Source of the DNA: Brevibacterium jeotgali
GTDB taxonomy: Bacteria > Actinomycetota > Actinomycetes > Actinomycetales > Brevibacteriaceae
Direction of reading: 5' to 3'
NCBI RefSeq assembly: GCF_900169175.1
Contig: NZ_FXZM01000008.1
Span: 62,001 to 126,000 of the forward strand
Length of the DNA stretch: 64,000 bases
In this document: piece after piece, positions 42,194 through 50,720 of the stretch
Layout of the letters: each line of letters begins with the position of its first letter
How positions within the stretch are numbered: position 1 is the first letter of the stretch
The notes under the pieces: generated by a model
The model's database searches: none
The model's input: the letters and a program-made list of their open reading frames with translations, nothing else
What the model was told of the DNA's origin: nothing
Program-made: the position numbers and the translations under genes

Positions 42194-43070
42194 TGAGCAG
42201 ATCGAGGAACTCCGACTGCGCGGCGTCCAGGTCGCCCGGAAGAGGGGAGTGGATCTGGGCGCTTCTCTGAAGCAGCTCCGGTTCAGCGAACGGCACCGCG
42301 GTGAGGGACGGGTCATCGACGACCCCGCCACCCAGCATCGAGCGGAAGATCAGCCCACCGCCCGCCCGGACGAAGTCGAGCAGGATCGAGCTGCGATCCG
42401 CTTCGACGACCGGGTCCAGTCGGAGCCCGCGCTTCGCCGCAGCGTCCGACAGCAGATCGCGCTGGGAGCTCTGCCCGCTCAGGAGACCGTAGGGGTGCTC
42501 CAGCGCCTCCGCGAGCGAGAGGTCGCGCCGGTCCGCGAGCACATGGTCATGCGCCATGACCGCGACCATCGGCAGCTGTTCCGTGTACTCGACCCGCACA
42601 CCATCGGGGAGCCCCGTGACGAAGCAGGCGCCGATATCGACGTGCGCGTCCCGGACGAGGCGCACAGCCTGTTCGCTCGAGCACGAGACGACCTCGACCC
42701 GCGCTTCCGGGTGCACGCGGGCGAAGGCGACGATCACCTGCGCGATGAGCGGACCCGCGAAGCCGTCGGAGCAGGCGACCCTGATCCGCCGCACATCGTT
42801 CTCCTCCTGCGCGAGGTCAGCCAGCAGGCGCTTCCCCTCGACCTCTGAGCGGCGCACCGAGGCGAGCAGGCGGAAGCCCTGCGTCGTGAGTTCGACCCCT
42901 CGCCCGTGACGGATGAAGAGCGGGACCCCCAGCGACCTCTCGAGCTTCACGATCTGCCGACTGACCGCCGAACTGGCCACGCGCAGACGACGAGCCGCCT
43001 CATTGACGGAACCGGCGGCCGCAGTCACACGAAAGTACTGCAGCTCGACCGGAAGAAGCGTCGTACTCAC
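42174..43070 (-). CDS. LysR-family transcriptional regulator
   Basis: A 298-aa LTTR. The N-terminal wHTH covers about 8-68: L-Q-Y-F-R-V-T-A-A-A-G-S-V-N-E-A-A-R-R-L with S-S-A-V-S-R-Q-I-V-K-L-E-R-S-L-G-V-P-L-F. The rest is a type-2 periplasmic-binding-like effector domain. GTG 43070 follows AGGA by 7 bases; a longer frame to 43226 is a shadow. Divergent from the AbgT-type transporter, with an interrupted palindrome between them, so it most likely activates transporter-dipeptidase expression. Confidence 0.88.
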   Translation of the reverse strand: MSTTLLPVELQYFRVTAAAGSVNEAARRLRVASSAVSRQIVKLERSLGVPLFIRHGRGVELTTQGFRLLASVRRSEVEGKRLLADLAQEENDVRRIRVACSDGFAGPLIAQVIVAFARVHPEARVEVVSCSSEQAVRLVRDAHVDIGACFVTGLPDGVRVEYTEQLPMVAVMAHDHVLADRRDLSLAEALEHPYGLLSGQSSQRDLLSDAAAKRGLRLDPVVEADRSSILLDFVRAGGGLIFRSMLGGGVVDDPSLTAVPFAEPELLQRSAQIHSPLPGDLDAAQSEFLDLLISGMRW

Positions 43071-43087
43071 ATCCCGTCCTTTCGCAT

Positions 43088-43106
43088 CGTTGCCTTCACG
43101 GCAACG
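43088..43106. promoter_or_regulatory. LysR-type binding site
   Basis: Interrupted palindrome CGTTGCC-TTCAC-GGCAACG, 18 bases upstream of the lysR GTG. It contains the T-N11-A pattern of LTTR recognition sites. A further half-site GGCAACG occurs at 43252-43258, next to the transporter start. Confidence 0.55.
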
Positions 43107-43276
43107 GTACAGTGCCTGATCGGACGTGGCGGAGACCACACATGGACACCGGTCATGGCGTACGTTCCTCTGGAAGAGCGTGGTGCGTGAGGCCTCATCG
43201 TCGACGTCCCCACTCCGCCCCCGCACAGCCGTCGATGCTCATGCGCATCGCGGCAACGATCCCAGGAGAACCACCC

Positions 43277-44803
43277 GTGGACGCAGACACGACCTCACGG
43301 CCGACCAGACGCCGGACCCGCTTCCTCGATCTCATCGAATGGATCGGCAACAAGCTGCCGGAACCGATGATCATCTTCCTGTGGCTCATCGGCATCATCG
43401 TGGTCGGCTCTGCGGCACTCGCCGCTGCCGGAGTGTCTGTGACACACCCCGACAGCGGGGAGAACGTGCCGGTCCAGAGCCTGCTGAGCGGTGACGGCCT
43501 TCAGTTCATCCTCGAGAACACCGTGTCGAACTTCGTCGGCTTCGCACCCGTGGGCACGGTCCTCACGATCATGCTGGGGATCGGGCTGGCCGACAAGATC
43601 GGGCTGCTGGAGGCCCTGATCCGCGCCGTCATGCTCAACATCCCCCTCTGGCTCCTGCCGTACGCGGTGTTCTTCATCGCGAACGCCGCGATCATCGCGG
43701 CCGACGCGGCGTTCCTCATCGTGCCCCCGCTGGCCGCGATCGTCTACCGCACTCTGGGCCGCAACCCCCTCGTCGGGATCGTGTCCGCGTTCGCCGGATC
43801 CTCGAGCGGCTACGGTTCGGGGCTGGTCATCACATCGATCGACCCCATCCTCGCGGGCCTCTCGACTGAAGCCGTCACGATCATCGGCGGCACGCTCGAG
43901 GTCACCGCCGTCGACAACTACTACTTCATGGTCGTCGCCGCGATCGTCTGCACACTGGTCGGCGGGTCCGTCACGCGGTGGATCGTGGAGCCCAGGTTCG
44001 GCACGTACGAAGGGCAGCACACGGCCACAGCAGAACCTCTCCGCGCGGAGGAGAAGCGCGGGCTGGTCGCAGCCGGCGCAGCGGCCGTCGCCTTCATCGT
44101 TCTGATCGCCACGGTCGCCCTCCTCCCGGGTTCACCGATGCAGAACGACGCGGGCGGGCTCGTCCCCTCACCACTGCTGAGCGGAGTCGTCCCCGTCCTC
44201 CTCGTCTTCTTCACGCTCACAGCCCTCGCCTACGGTGCGGGAGCACGGAAGATCTCGCGGGGACGAGACGTCGTCGACCACTTCGCGGAGGCGGTGGGCA
44301 GCATGCGCCACTTCCTCGTCGTCATCTTCTTCATCAGCCAGTTCAGCGCATACTTCACCTGGTCGAACATCGGACTGTGGGTGTCCGTCAACGGCGCCGA
44401 AGCCCTCATCGCGATGAATGCGTCCGGAATCGGTCTGCTGGTCGGCGTGGTGGCCGTCTCCGCGCTCATCACCCTGCTCATCACGAGCGGCACCGGGCTC
44501 TGGGCGATCCTTGCCCCGATCTTCGTGCCGATGTTCATGCAGCTGGGCTTCCACCCTGCCGCAGTCCAGATGGCGTATCGGATCGGCGACTCGTCAACCT
44601 CCATGGTCACGCCCCTCATGCCGTACATGATCGTGATCCTGGGATTCATGCGCGAATGGGACCCCCGGCAGGGGCTGGGGAACCTGATATCCGCGACACT
44701 CCCCTACGCCATCGGCGTCTTCGTCGCGCAGACCGGACTCCTCCTCGTCTTCTACTGGGCAGGACTGCCGCTGGGCCCGGGCGTGGGCTTCCATCTCGAG
44801 TGA
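43277..44803 (+). CDS. AbgT-family transporter
   Basis: A 508-aa inner-membrane transporter of the p-aminobenzoyl-glutamate transporter family, with about 12 hydrophobic segments. It starts with a short charged tail and L-D-L-I-E-W-I-G-N-K-L-P-E-P, the family N-terminus. F-A-G-S-S-S-G-Y-G-S-G in the first half and S-G-T-G-L-W-A-I-L-A-P in the second half are re-entrant loop motifs. GTG 43277 has AGGAG 8 bases upstream, better than ATGs at 43234 or 43240. Family members move p-aminobenzoyl-glutamate or export sulfonamides. The dipeptidase directly downstream favours uptake of a peptide-like conjugate. Confidence 0.88.
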   Translation: MDADTTSRPTRRRTRFLDLIEWIGNKLPEPMIIFLWLIGIIVVGSAALAAAGVSVTHPDSGENVPVQSLLSGDGLQFILENTVSNFVGFAPVGTVLTIMLGIGLADKIGLLEALIRAVMLNIPLWLLPYAVFFIANAAIIAADAAFLIVPPLAAIVYRTLGRNPLVGIVSAFAGSSSGYGSGLVITSIDPILAGLSTEAVTIIGGTLEVTAVDNYYFMVVAAIVCTLVGGSVTRWIVEPRFGTYEGQHTATAEPLRAEEKRGLVAAGAAAVAFIVLIATVALLPGSPMQNDAGGLVPSPLLSGVVPVLLVFFTLTALAYGAGARKISRGRDVVDHFAEAVGSMRHFLVVIFFISQFSAYFTWSNIGLWVSVNGAEALIAMNASGIGLLVGVVAVSALITLLITSGTGLWAILAPIFVPMFMQLGFHPAAVQMAYRIGDSSTSMVTPLMPYMIVILGFMREWDPRQGLGNLISATLPYAIGVFVAQTGLLLVFYWAGLPLGPGVGFHLE

Positions 44804-44848
44804 CATTCCGCAGCCCCATCCGATTCCACCCGACCGAAAGGACCACTG

Positions 44849-46258
44849 ATGGCAGAGACAACGGCATCCTCCGTCGCAGCGCGGGACGAGGCGATAGCCG
44901 CCTCGCAGCGACGCGTCGACTCGGGTCAGCTGTTCGCTGAGCTCCGCACACGCGTCGCACGGCGCACGGTGAGCACGGACCCTGATCTCGTGCAGGAGAT
45001 CGAGGACTACTACAGCGAGGACATCGGGCCGGCCGTGGAGCAGATGGGCTTCGCCTGGCAGCGATACGACAACCCGGTCTCCCCCGGGCACCCGTTCGTC
45101 ATCGCCGACCGCACAGAGGAGGACGCCGCATTCACCGTGCTCCTGTACGGGCACGCGGATGTCCAGCCTCCGCAGACCGACCAGTGGCGGGAGGGCCTGG
45201 ACCCGTGGACCCTCACAGTCGACGGCGACCGCTGGTACGGCCGCGGATCCGCGGACAACAAGGCCCAGCACACGATCAATCTCGCAGCACTCGAGGAAGT
45301 GATCCGTCTGAGCGACGGGCACCTCGGATTCAGTGTGCGAGTGCTCTTCGAATCCGGCGAGGAGGCGGGATCGCCGGGTCTGTCCGAGTTCTGTGCCTCA
45401 CACCGGGACGAGCTGGCTGCCGACGTCTTCATCGCGTCGGACGGACCGCGGATCTCCGCCGCCACCCCGACTGTGTTCCTGGGGTCCCGCGGCACGACGC
45501 TGCTGAGACTCACTGTCGACGAACGGGACCGTTCACATCACTCGGGGAACTGGGGCGGTGTGCTGTCCAACGCGGGAACGATCCTGGCGCACGCGCTGTC
45601 GTCGCTGGTCGATGCGCAGGGACGGATACTCGTCGAGGAGCTGCGCCCCACCGGGATCGATGATGCGGTCCGCCGCGCCACGGACCTCTTGAGCGTGGGT
45701 ACGGACCCCGGAGACCCGTCGTTGACGGACGACTGGGGCGAGCCCGGTCTCACACCGGCGGAGCGGCTCTTCGCGTGGAACACGCTCGAGATCCTCGACT
45801 TCCTCTGCGGAGACCCCTACCAGCCCGTCGGCGCCATCCCCGGAACGGCCCACGCCGACCTGCAGCTCCGCTACGTGGTGGGGTCGACCACCCCCGGGTC
45901 CGTCGTCTCCGCTGTCCGCGCCCACCTCGCCGCCGCGGACCTCGACCGCGTCGCGGTGGAGTCTCGCGGAGACATGGCCGCCACCCGGCTGCACCCGGAC
46001 GACCCGTGGGTGCGCTTCGCGATGGAATCGATCGAGCAGACGACCGGCGGAGTGCCCGCGCTGGTGCCGAATCTCGCCGGCACGATCCCGAACGGCGCAT
46101 TCGCAGACGTCCTCGGGCTGCCGACCGTGTGGATCCCCCACTCGTACCCCGGATGTGCACAGCACGCGCCGAACGAACATGTGCTCGGCCCGCTGGTCCG
46201 CGAATCAATGCAGATGATGGCCGGGCTGTTCTGGGATCTGCGCTCGCACCGGCCCTGA
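44849..46258 (+). CDS. M20-family dipeptidase
   Basis: A 469-aa zinc peptidase of the ArgE/DapE/CPG2 clan. Motifs: L-Y-G-H-A-D-V-Q-P (about 95-103) with the first metal His and Asp, G-R-G-S-A-D-N-K-A-Q (about 131-140) with the bridging Asp, F-E-S-G-E-E-A-G-S (about 167-175) with the catalytic Glu, and the C-terminal H-A-P-N-E-H. ATG 44849 follows AAAGGA by 7 bases. It is 45 bases behind the AbgT gene on the same strand: together they form an import-and-cleave module. Confidence 0.9.
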   Translation: MAETTASSVAARDEAIAASQRRVDSGQLFAELRTRVARRTVSTDPDLVQEIEDYYSEDIGPAVEQMGFAWQRYDNPVSPGHPFVIADRTEEDAAFTVLLYGHADVQPPQTDQWREGLDPWTLTVDGDRWYGRGSADNKAQHTINLAALEEVIRLSDGHLGFSVRVLFESGEEAGSPGLSEFCASHRDELAADVFIASDGPRISAATPTVFLGSRGTTLLRLTVDERDRSHHSGNWGGVLSNAGTILAHALSSLVDAQGRILVEELRPTGIDDAVRRATDLLSVGTDPGDPSLTDDWGEPGLTPAERLFAWNTLEILDFLCGDPYQPVGAIPGTAHADLQLRYVVGSTTPGSVVSAVRAHLAAADLDRVAVESRGDMAATRLHPDDPWVRFAMESIEQTTGGVPALVPNLAGTIPNGAFADVLGLPTVWIPHSYPGCAQHAPNEHVLGPLVRESMQMMAGLFWDLRSHRP

Positions 46259-46334
46259 GAGGCGACAGCGAGCACGCCCAGTCTCCTCGACCCCGTCAGA
46301 CTCGAGGACGACCCGTCACAGAGCCCGCGTCCAC

Positions 46335-46862
46335 CTACCGCGGAGCCCGCCGCGCAGCCTCGCGCTCAGCCCGGCGGGCCTCCCGGGACGCGCGGGCCAT
46401 CGTGCGGAACCGCTCGAGCTCCGCGAGCGCCTCGGGCGAGCCCGGGAGGAGGGGCGCAGGCTGGTCGACCGGCGGCACGATCGTCGCACCGTCGCCCTCG
46501 ACCACGACGAACGTGACCGTCCGGCCCGCGTCGTGGGTGATCGACAGGTGGACGGTCTCGCCGCCCTTCTGCCGGAAGTGCTCGAGCACCCAGCCGGTCA
46601 GCCGGAAGCTGGGGGCACCGGAGAACGCGGAGACGACCTCGGCCTCCTGCCACGGGATGATCTGCGGCAGCTGGAGTGCCTTGACCAGCGCCTCCTTCGC
46701 GGAGAACCGCGCCGCCAAGGACTCCGCGGACCTGCGCTCGCCGTTCTTCCTCAGCTGCTCGGCAGGGGTGAGGAGCCGGTCCAGCAGCTCCGGGACCCGC
46801 TCGATGTGCTCTGCGAACCGCGGCACGTCCGCGATGTCCACGCCTACTCCGATGATCGCCAT
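46335..46862 (-). CDS. acpS: holo-[acyl-carrier-protein] synthase with C-terminal extension
   Basis: Phosphopantetheinyl transferase activating acyl carrier protein. The core (about 1-122) has G-V-G-V-D-I-A-D-V-P-R-F (Mg-binding Asp) and F-S-A-K-E-A-L-V-K-A-L. The product is 175 aa, about 50 longer than usual; the extra tail is Pro-rich then Arg/Ala/Glu-rich and helical. Start ATG lies 7 bases after TACCGT. It is the neighbour of glmS, as in many actinobacteria. Confidence 0.92.
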   Translation of the reverse strand: MAIIGVGVDIADVPRFAEHIERVPELLDRLLTPAEQLRKNGERRSAESLAARFSAKEALVKALQLPQIIPWQEAEVVSAFSGAPSFRLTGWVLEHFRQKGGETVHLSITHDAGRTVTFVVVEGDGATIVPPVDQPAPLLPGSPEALAELERFRTMARASREARRAEREAARRAPR

Positions 46863-46869
46863 GTCACCG

Positions 46870-46875
46870 ACGGTA
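46870..46875 (-). promoter_or_regulatory. -10 box TACCGT, leaderless promoter of acpS
   Basis: Minus-strand TANNNT, 7 bases before the acpS ATG and downstream of the glmS terminator hairpin, so acpS has its own start. Confidence 0.45.
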
Positions 46876-46889
46876 GCCGATCGCTCGAC

Positions 46890-46922
46890 GGCAGCCGATC
46901 ACTCGCGGAGTGATCGGCTGCC
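46890..46922 (-). terminator. glmS terminator hairpin
   Basis: Perfect 15-bp stem (GGCAGCCGATCACTC with its complement) and a 3-base loop GCG, five bases after the glmS stop in the transcribed direction. No T-run follows. Confidence 0.7.
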
Positions 46923-46927
46923 TGCCC

Positions 46928-48802
46928 TCACTCGACGGTGACGGACTTCGCCAGGTTGCGCGGCTGGTCGACGTCGAGGTCCTTCGCAGTCGCGAGCTCC
47001 ATCGCGAAGACCTGCAGCGGCACGGTCGCCAGCAGCGGTGCCAGCAGCGTCGTCGTCTCCGGGACGTAGAAGACCTCGGAGGCGAACTCCTCGACCCCCG
47101 TCTCCCCCTCCTCCGCGATGACGACGGCGTTCGCGCCGCGGGCGCGCACCTCCTGGATGTTCGACAGCACTTTCGCGTGCAGCGAATCACGGCCGCGCTG
47201 CGACGGGACGACGATGATGACCATCTGGCCCTCGTCGATGAGCGCGATCGGCCCGTGCTTGAGCTCGCCGGCGGCGAAGCCCTCCGCATGGATGTAGGCG
47301 AGCTCCTTGAGCTTGAGCGCACCCTCCATCGCGACCGGGTAACCGACGTGGCGTCCGAGGAAGAGCACCGACTGCTCGTGCTTGTGCCGGATCGCGAAGT
47401 CCGTGATCTGCTGCTTCGTCCCCTCGAGGATCTGCTCGATCTTGCCGGGGATCGCCTCCAGCTCGGACAGGATCACCTGGATCTCGTCGTTGTACTTGTT
47501 GCCGCGCAGCTGAGCCAGGTACAGGCCCAGCAGATAGCAGGCGACGACCTGCGACAGGAACGCCTTCGTCGATGCGACGGCGATCTCCGGGCCGGCGTGC
47601 GTGTAGAGCACGCCGTCGGATTCGCGCGGGATCGTCGAGCCGAAGGTATTGCAGATGGCGATGACCTTCGCTCCCTGCTCCCGTGCATGGCGGACGGCCA
47701 TGACGGTGTCCATCGTCTCGCCGGACTGGGAGATGGCCACCACGAGCGTCTTCTCCGTCACGACGGGATCGCGGTAGCGGAACTCGTGCGCGAGCTCGAC
47801 CTCGGTGGGGATGCGGCACCAGTGCTCGATCGCGTACTTGGCGACCTGACCCGCATATGCGGCGGTGCCGCAGGCGATGACGACGATCTTGTCGACGGAT
47901 TTGAGGATCGATTCGTCGATGTTCATCTCCGAGAGCTGAAGACGACCGTCCAGTCCGAACCGACCTCGCAGGGTATCCGCGACCGCCTTCGGCTGATCGT
48001 GGATCTCCTTGTCCATGAAGGACGGGAAGCCGCCCTTCTCCGCGGTCGCGGGATCCCAGTCGACCTCGAACGGCTCGCCCTGGACAGGGGCTCCCTCCGC
48101 GTCGATGATCTGCACCTGCTCCGGGGTGATCGTCACGATCTGGTTCTGGCCGATCTCCACGGCGCGGCGCGTGTAGTCGATGAAGGCGGCGACATCGGAT
48201 CCCAGGAAGTTCTCGCCGTCGCCCAGGCCGATGACCAGCGGCGAGTTGAGGCGGGCCGCGACCACGGTGTCCGGAGCGTCCGCGTGCACTGCCAGCAGGG
48301 TGAACGCTCCCTCGAGCTGACCGACCGTCACGCGCATGGCCTCGGTCATGTCGCCGGTCCTGCGGTAGTTCGCAGCCAGCTGGTGGGCGGCGACCTCGGT
48401 GTCCGTCGCCGAGGAGAACTCGACGCCGTCGGCCACGAGGTCCCGCTTGAGCTGCGCGTAGTTCTCGATGATGCCGTTGTGGATGAGTGCGAGCTTCCCA
48501 CCGTCCGCGAGGTGGGGGTGGGCGTTGTCATCGGTCGGTCCGCCGTGGGTCGCCCAGCGGGTGTGGCCGATGCCTGTACGAGCGTCCGGGAGAGGGTCGT
48601 CCGTCACCGCATCGAGGAGGTTCGCGAGCTTGCCGGCGCGCTTCTGCGAGGCGAGCCCACCCCCTTCGGGGACGACTGCCACGCCCGCGGAGTCGTATCC
48701 GCGGTACTCGAGCCTTCCCAGGCCCTGCAGCAGGACGTCGAGGGCGAGGTGGTCGGCGCTGTTCGCAGCGGCCGACGAGACGTATCCGACGATTCCACAC
48801 AT
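46928..48802 (-). CDS. glmS: glutamine-fructose-6-phosphate aminotransferase
   Basis: First step of UDP-GlcNAc synthesis, making glucosamine 6-phosphate. The 624-aa enzyme starts M-C-G-I-V-G-Y-V, so Cys2 is the nucleophile of the glutaminase domain (about 1-245, with Y-R-G-Y-D-S-A-G and H-T-R-W-A-T-H-G). Two SIS domains follow (about 300-620) with A-C-G-T-A-A-Y-A and S-Q-S-G-E-T-M-D-T. The end is D-Q-P-R-N-L-A-K-S-V-T-V-E. ATG 48802 is fixed by Cys2. No glmS ribozyme is evident upstream. Confidence 0.97.
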   Translation of the reverse strand: MCGIVGYVSSAAANSADHLALDVLLQGLGRLEYRGYDSAGVAVVPEGGGLASQKRAGKLANLLDAVTDDPLPDARTGIGHTRWATHGGPTDDNAHPHLADGGKLALIHNGIIENYAQLKRDLVADGVEFSSATDTEVAAHQLAANYRRTGDMTEAMRVTVGQLEGAFTLLAVHADAPDTVVAARLNSPLVIGLGDGENFLGSDVAAFIDYTRRAVEIGQNQIVTITPEQVQIIDAEGAPVQGEPFEVDWDPATAEKGGFPSFMDKEIHDQPKAVADTLRGRFGLDGRLQLSEMNIDESILKSVDKIVVIACGTAAYAGQVAKYAIEHWCRIPTEVELAHEFRYRDPVVTEKTLVVAISQSGETMDTVMAVRHAREQGAKVIAICNTFGSTIPRESDGVLYTHAGPEIAVASTKAFLSQVVACYLLGLYLAQLRGNKYNDEIQVILSELEAIPGKIEQILEGTKQQITDFAIRHKHEQSVLFLGRHVGYPVAMEGALKLKELAYIHAEGFAAGELKHGPIALIDEGQMVIIVVPSQRGRDSLHAKVLSNIQEVRARGANAVVIAEEGETGVEEFASEVFYVPETTTLLAPLLATVPLQVFAMELATAKDLDVDQPRNLAKSVTVE

Positions 48803-48809
48803 AGGAGAA

Positions 48810-48815
48810 AGCGTA
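48810..48815 (-). promoter_or_regulatory. -10 box TACGCT, leaderless promoter of glmS
   Basis: Minus-strand TANNNT, 7 bases before the glmS ATG. The 7-base spacer is pyrimidine-rich (TTCTCCT), so no ribosome binding site exists. Confidence 0.5.
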
Positions 48816-48967
48816 GCGGTACCAGTCCCCTGCCCTCTGCATTCCACATCACAGTGTCCGGACAGCGCCCGGATCGGAAGAGGAATCGCGGTCTCCTCCT
48901 CGCTTCCTCCTCCTCGCACTGCGCCTCCGCCCTCCCTCGCCGTCCGGTCGTCACCGCAGGCGAACCG

Positions 48968-49912
48968 TCATCGCCGTCGGCCCGGGATCAGCCGCGGGAT
49001 GAGGACGATGAGCACGACCATGACGAGCAGCTCGACGAGAGTCTGGGTGACGACCACGAGCGGCGCGAGGTCGAACTCCGCAGGCAGGGCAAGGACGAGC
49101 GGGAGCACGACCAGCGAGTTCCGGGTCACGCCGCTGAACACGATCGCCCGCCGTCCCGCCGTGTCCACGCCGCCCAGTCGACCGGCGGCCATGCCGATGG
49201 GCACCATGACGGCGGCGAAGAGGATGTAGACGGGGATCACGCGCAGCAGTGAGCCGAGCTGCGCGCCCACGCCCGCGACCTGGGAGGCGACCACGACCGC
49301 GAGGGTGGCCACCATGAGCGGCACCATCGCACCGGTCGCGGTCTGCACCACGACTCGTCCTGCGCGTGTGCGGGCGGCGCACTGCGTCAGCGCGGCCGCG
49401 GCCAGGGGGATGAGGATGATGAGCACGAACGCCTCGACGAAGGGCGCGAACTCGACAGCGGCGACGAACTCGGCGCCGACGAACAGCCAGAGGTGCAGCG
49501 GCAGCAGCAGCATCTGGCCGAGCATCAGCAGGGGTGTGGCTGCCAGCAGGCGCTGCTCGTCACCACCGGCCAGCCCCGCGAACACGATGACATAGTCGAT
49601 GCACGGGGTCAGGAGCACGAACAGCACGCCGACCAGCAGGACCTGGTCGTCGGCCACGATCCGTGACAGCACCCAGACCACCACCGGGACCGCGAGGAAG
49701 TTCACCACCAGGATGGTCATGACGAAGCGCCAATCGCGGATCGCCGGTCCGAACCGGCCGAAGGGGACGCCGAGGAAGGTGACATAGAGCAGCAGCGCCA
49801 GAACCGGGAGGATCGCCGCCTCCGCAGGACCGGCCGCGGCGGGCAGGAGCAGCCCCGCGCATGCACCCAGAGCAAGACCCACCAGATACAACGATGCCTG
49901 ATGGGTCTCCAT
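48968..49912 (-). CDS. arsenic-resistance/BASS-family permease
   Basis: Inner-membrane transporter of the bile acid:sodium symporter superfamily, close to actinobacterial 'arsenic resistance protein' (ACR3-like) members. About 314 aa with ten hydrophobic segments, including V-P-F-G-R-F near the first third, T-P-C-I-D-Y-V-I with the conserved Cys of arsenite carriers, and F-S-G-V-T-R-N-S-L. No other ars genes lie nearby, so the substrate is not secure. The start is ambiguous: ATG 49912, ATG 49927 and GTG 49936 are all in frame and lie in a 20-bp tandem repeat. Confidence 0.75.
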   Translation of the reverse strand: METHQASLYLVGLALGACAGLLLPAAAGPAEAAILPVLALLLYVTFLGVPFGRFGPAIRDWRFVMTILVVNFLAVPVVVWVLSRIVADDQVLLVGVLFVLLTPCIDYVIVFAGLAGGDEQRLLAATPLLMLGQMLLLPLHLWLFVGAEFVAAVEFAPFVEAFVLIILIPLAAAALTQCAARTRAGRVVVQTATGAMVPLMVATLAVVVASQVAGVGAQLGSLLRVIPVYILFAAVMVPIGMAAGRLGGVDTAGRRAIVFSGVTRNSLVVLPLVLALPAEFDLAPLVVVTQTLVELLVMVVLIVLIPRLIPGRRR

Positions 49913-50010
49913 CCACTGCACGGTCATCTTCTGCACTGCGCGGTCATCCTCTGCACTGCGCTGTCACCGTCTGCACTGCGCTGTCACCGTCTGCACTGGG
50001 CGGTCATCCG
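49911..50010. repeat. 20-bp tandem repeat, five copies, at the permease start
   Basis: Five consecutive 20-base units (starting at 49911, 49931, 49951, 49971, 49991) of the type CTGCACTGCG-CGGTCATCCT; the third and fourth are identical, the others differ by a few bases. Read on the minus strand, each unit carries ATGACC or GTGACA, so the array multiplies possible start codons in changing frames. Confidence 0.9.
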
Positions 50011-50040
50011 CATCTGGTCTCCTCGCGTCACGGTGCGCTC

Positions 50041-50646
50041 TCAGGCCATTCTCCCTGAGGTCTGATCGGCCTGGAGGACAGCCGCCAGAAGTCGGTCCAG
50101 CACCTGGTGGGATCGCTCTCGTGCCAGGTCCGCGTCCGTATGCTGAGCAGTCCAGAGCGCAGCCTCATTCATCGCACCGGAGAGCTGTGCGGTCACCGCC
50201 TCGAGAAGCTCCTCGGCGACCCCGACGTCCCGCAGGACCTCCTTCAGGTGTGCCGCGGAGTTCTCTGCGTCGAGCCGCCGCCACTCCTGCCAGCCGATCA
50301 CCGCCGGCGCGTCGATGAGCAGGATCCGCACAGCGGAGCCGGCGGTGACCGCATCGAGGAACGCATGCGCGCCCGCCTTCAGCTGGTCGCTCGGCTCCGT
50401 CCCGGCACTCTCCGCTGCCTCCATGACCGCCTCGGCGACCTGCCGCTGCAGCTGGGCCGCGACCTCGCGGAACAGCCCTGCCTTGCTCCGGTAGTGGTGG
50501 TAGACGGCCCCTCTCGTCACACCGGCGACCTGGGCGACGTCGACCAGTGAAACATCAGCGAAGCCCCGAGACGCGAACAGCTCACCGGCCGAGGCCAGGA
50601 CCAGCCGGGCGGTGCGTGCGGCGTCGGCTGCTGTGGCGCGGGGCAT
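50041..50646 (-). CDS. TetR-family repressor (AcrR-like)
   Basis: A 201-aa regulator. The HTH is at about 10-58: A-S-A-G-E-L-F-A-S-R-G-F-A-D-V-S-L and V-A-G-V-T-R-G-A-V-Y-H-H-Y-R-S-K-A-G-L-F, very typical of TetR. The ligand domain is helical. ATG 50646 has AAAGGA 7 bases upstream; the GTG at 50652 is too close to it. Divergent from the VOC gene with twin operator sites between, so repression of both is likely. Confidence 0.9.
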   Translation of the reverse strand: MPRATAADAARTARLVLASAGELFASRGFADVSLVDVAQVAGVTRGAVYHHYRSKAGLFREVAAQLQRQVAEAVMEAAESAGTEPSDQLKAGAHAFLDAVTAGSAVRILLIDAPAVIGWQEWRRLDAENSAAHLKEVLRDVGVAEELLEAVTAQLSGAMNEAALWTAQHTDADLARERSHQVLDRLLAAVLQADQTSGRMA

Positions 50647-50658
50647 GAGCACTTCCTT

Positions 50659-50677
50659 TACGTACAGGCGGTATGTA
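50659..50677. promoter_or_regulatory. TetR operator 1
   Basis: TACGTAC-AGGCG-GTATGTA, imperfect palindrome (6 of 7 arm positions), adjacent to the tetR start. It is the mirror copy of operator 2. Confidence 0.65.
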
Positions 50678-50689
50678 TCCTGATCGAGC

Positions 50690-50708
50690 TACATACTCAG
50701 TGTACGTA
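50690..50708. promoter_or_regulatory. TetR operator 2
   Basis: TACATAC-TCAGT-GTACGTA; centre 31 bp from that of operator 1, i.e. about three helical turns. Half-sites are like the TACATAC of AcrR/QacR-type operators. Together the two sites form a larger palindrome with 12-bp outer arms at 50655-50666 and 50701-50712. Confidence 0.65.
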
Positions 50709-50720
50709 AAGGAGATGCCG

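Noticed and set aside
48803-48967. glmS riboswitch/ribozyme upstream of glmS
   Set aside because: The start fits a leaderless promoter and the 165-base gap has no sequence resembling the ribozyme; such elements are mainly in Firmicutes.
46910-49252. 780-codon plus-strand frame opposite glmS
   Set aside because: Fully antisense to glmS and the permease; no recognisable motif.
49911-50010. CRISPR-like array
   Set aside because: The repeats are contiguous 20-mers with no spacers, and no cas genes are present.
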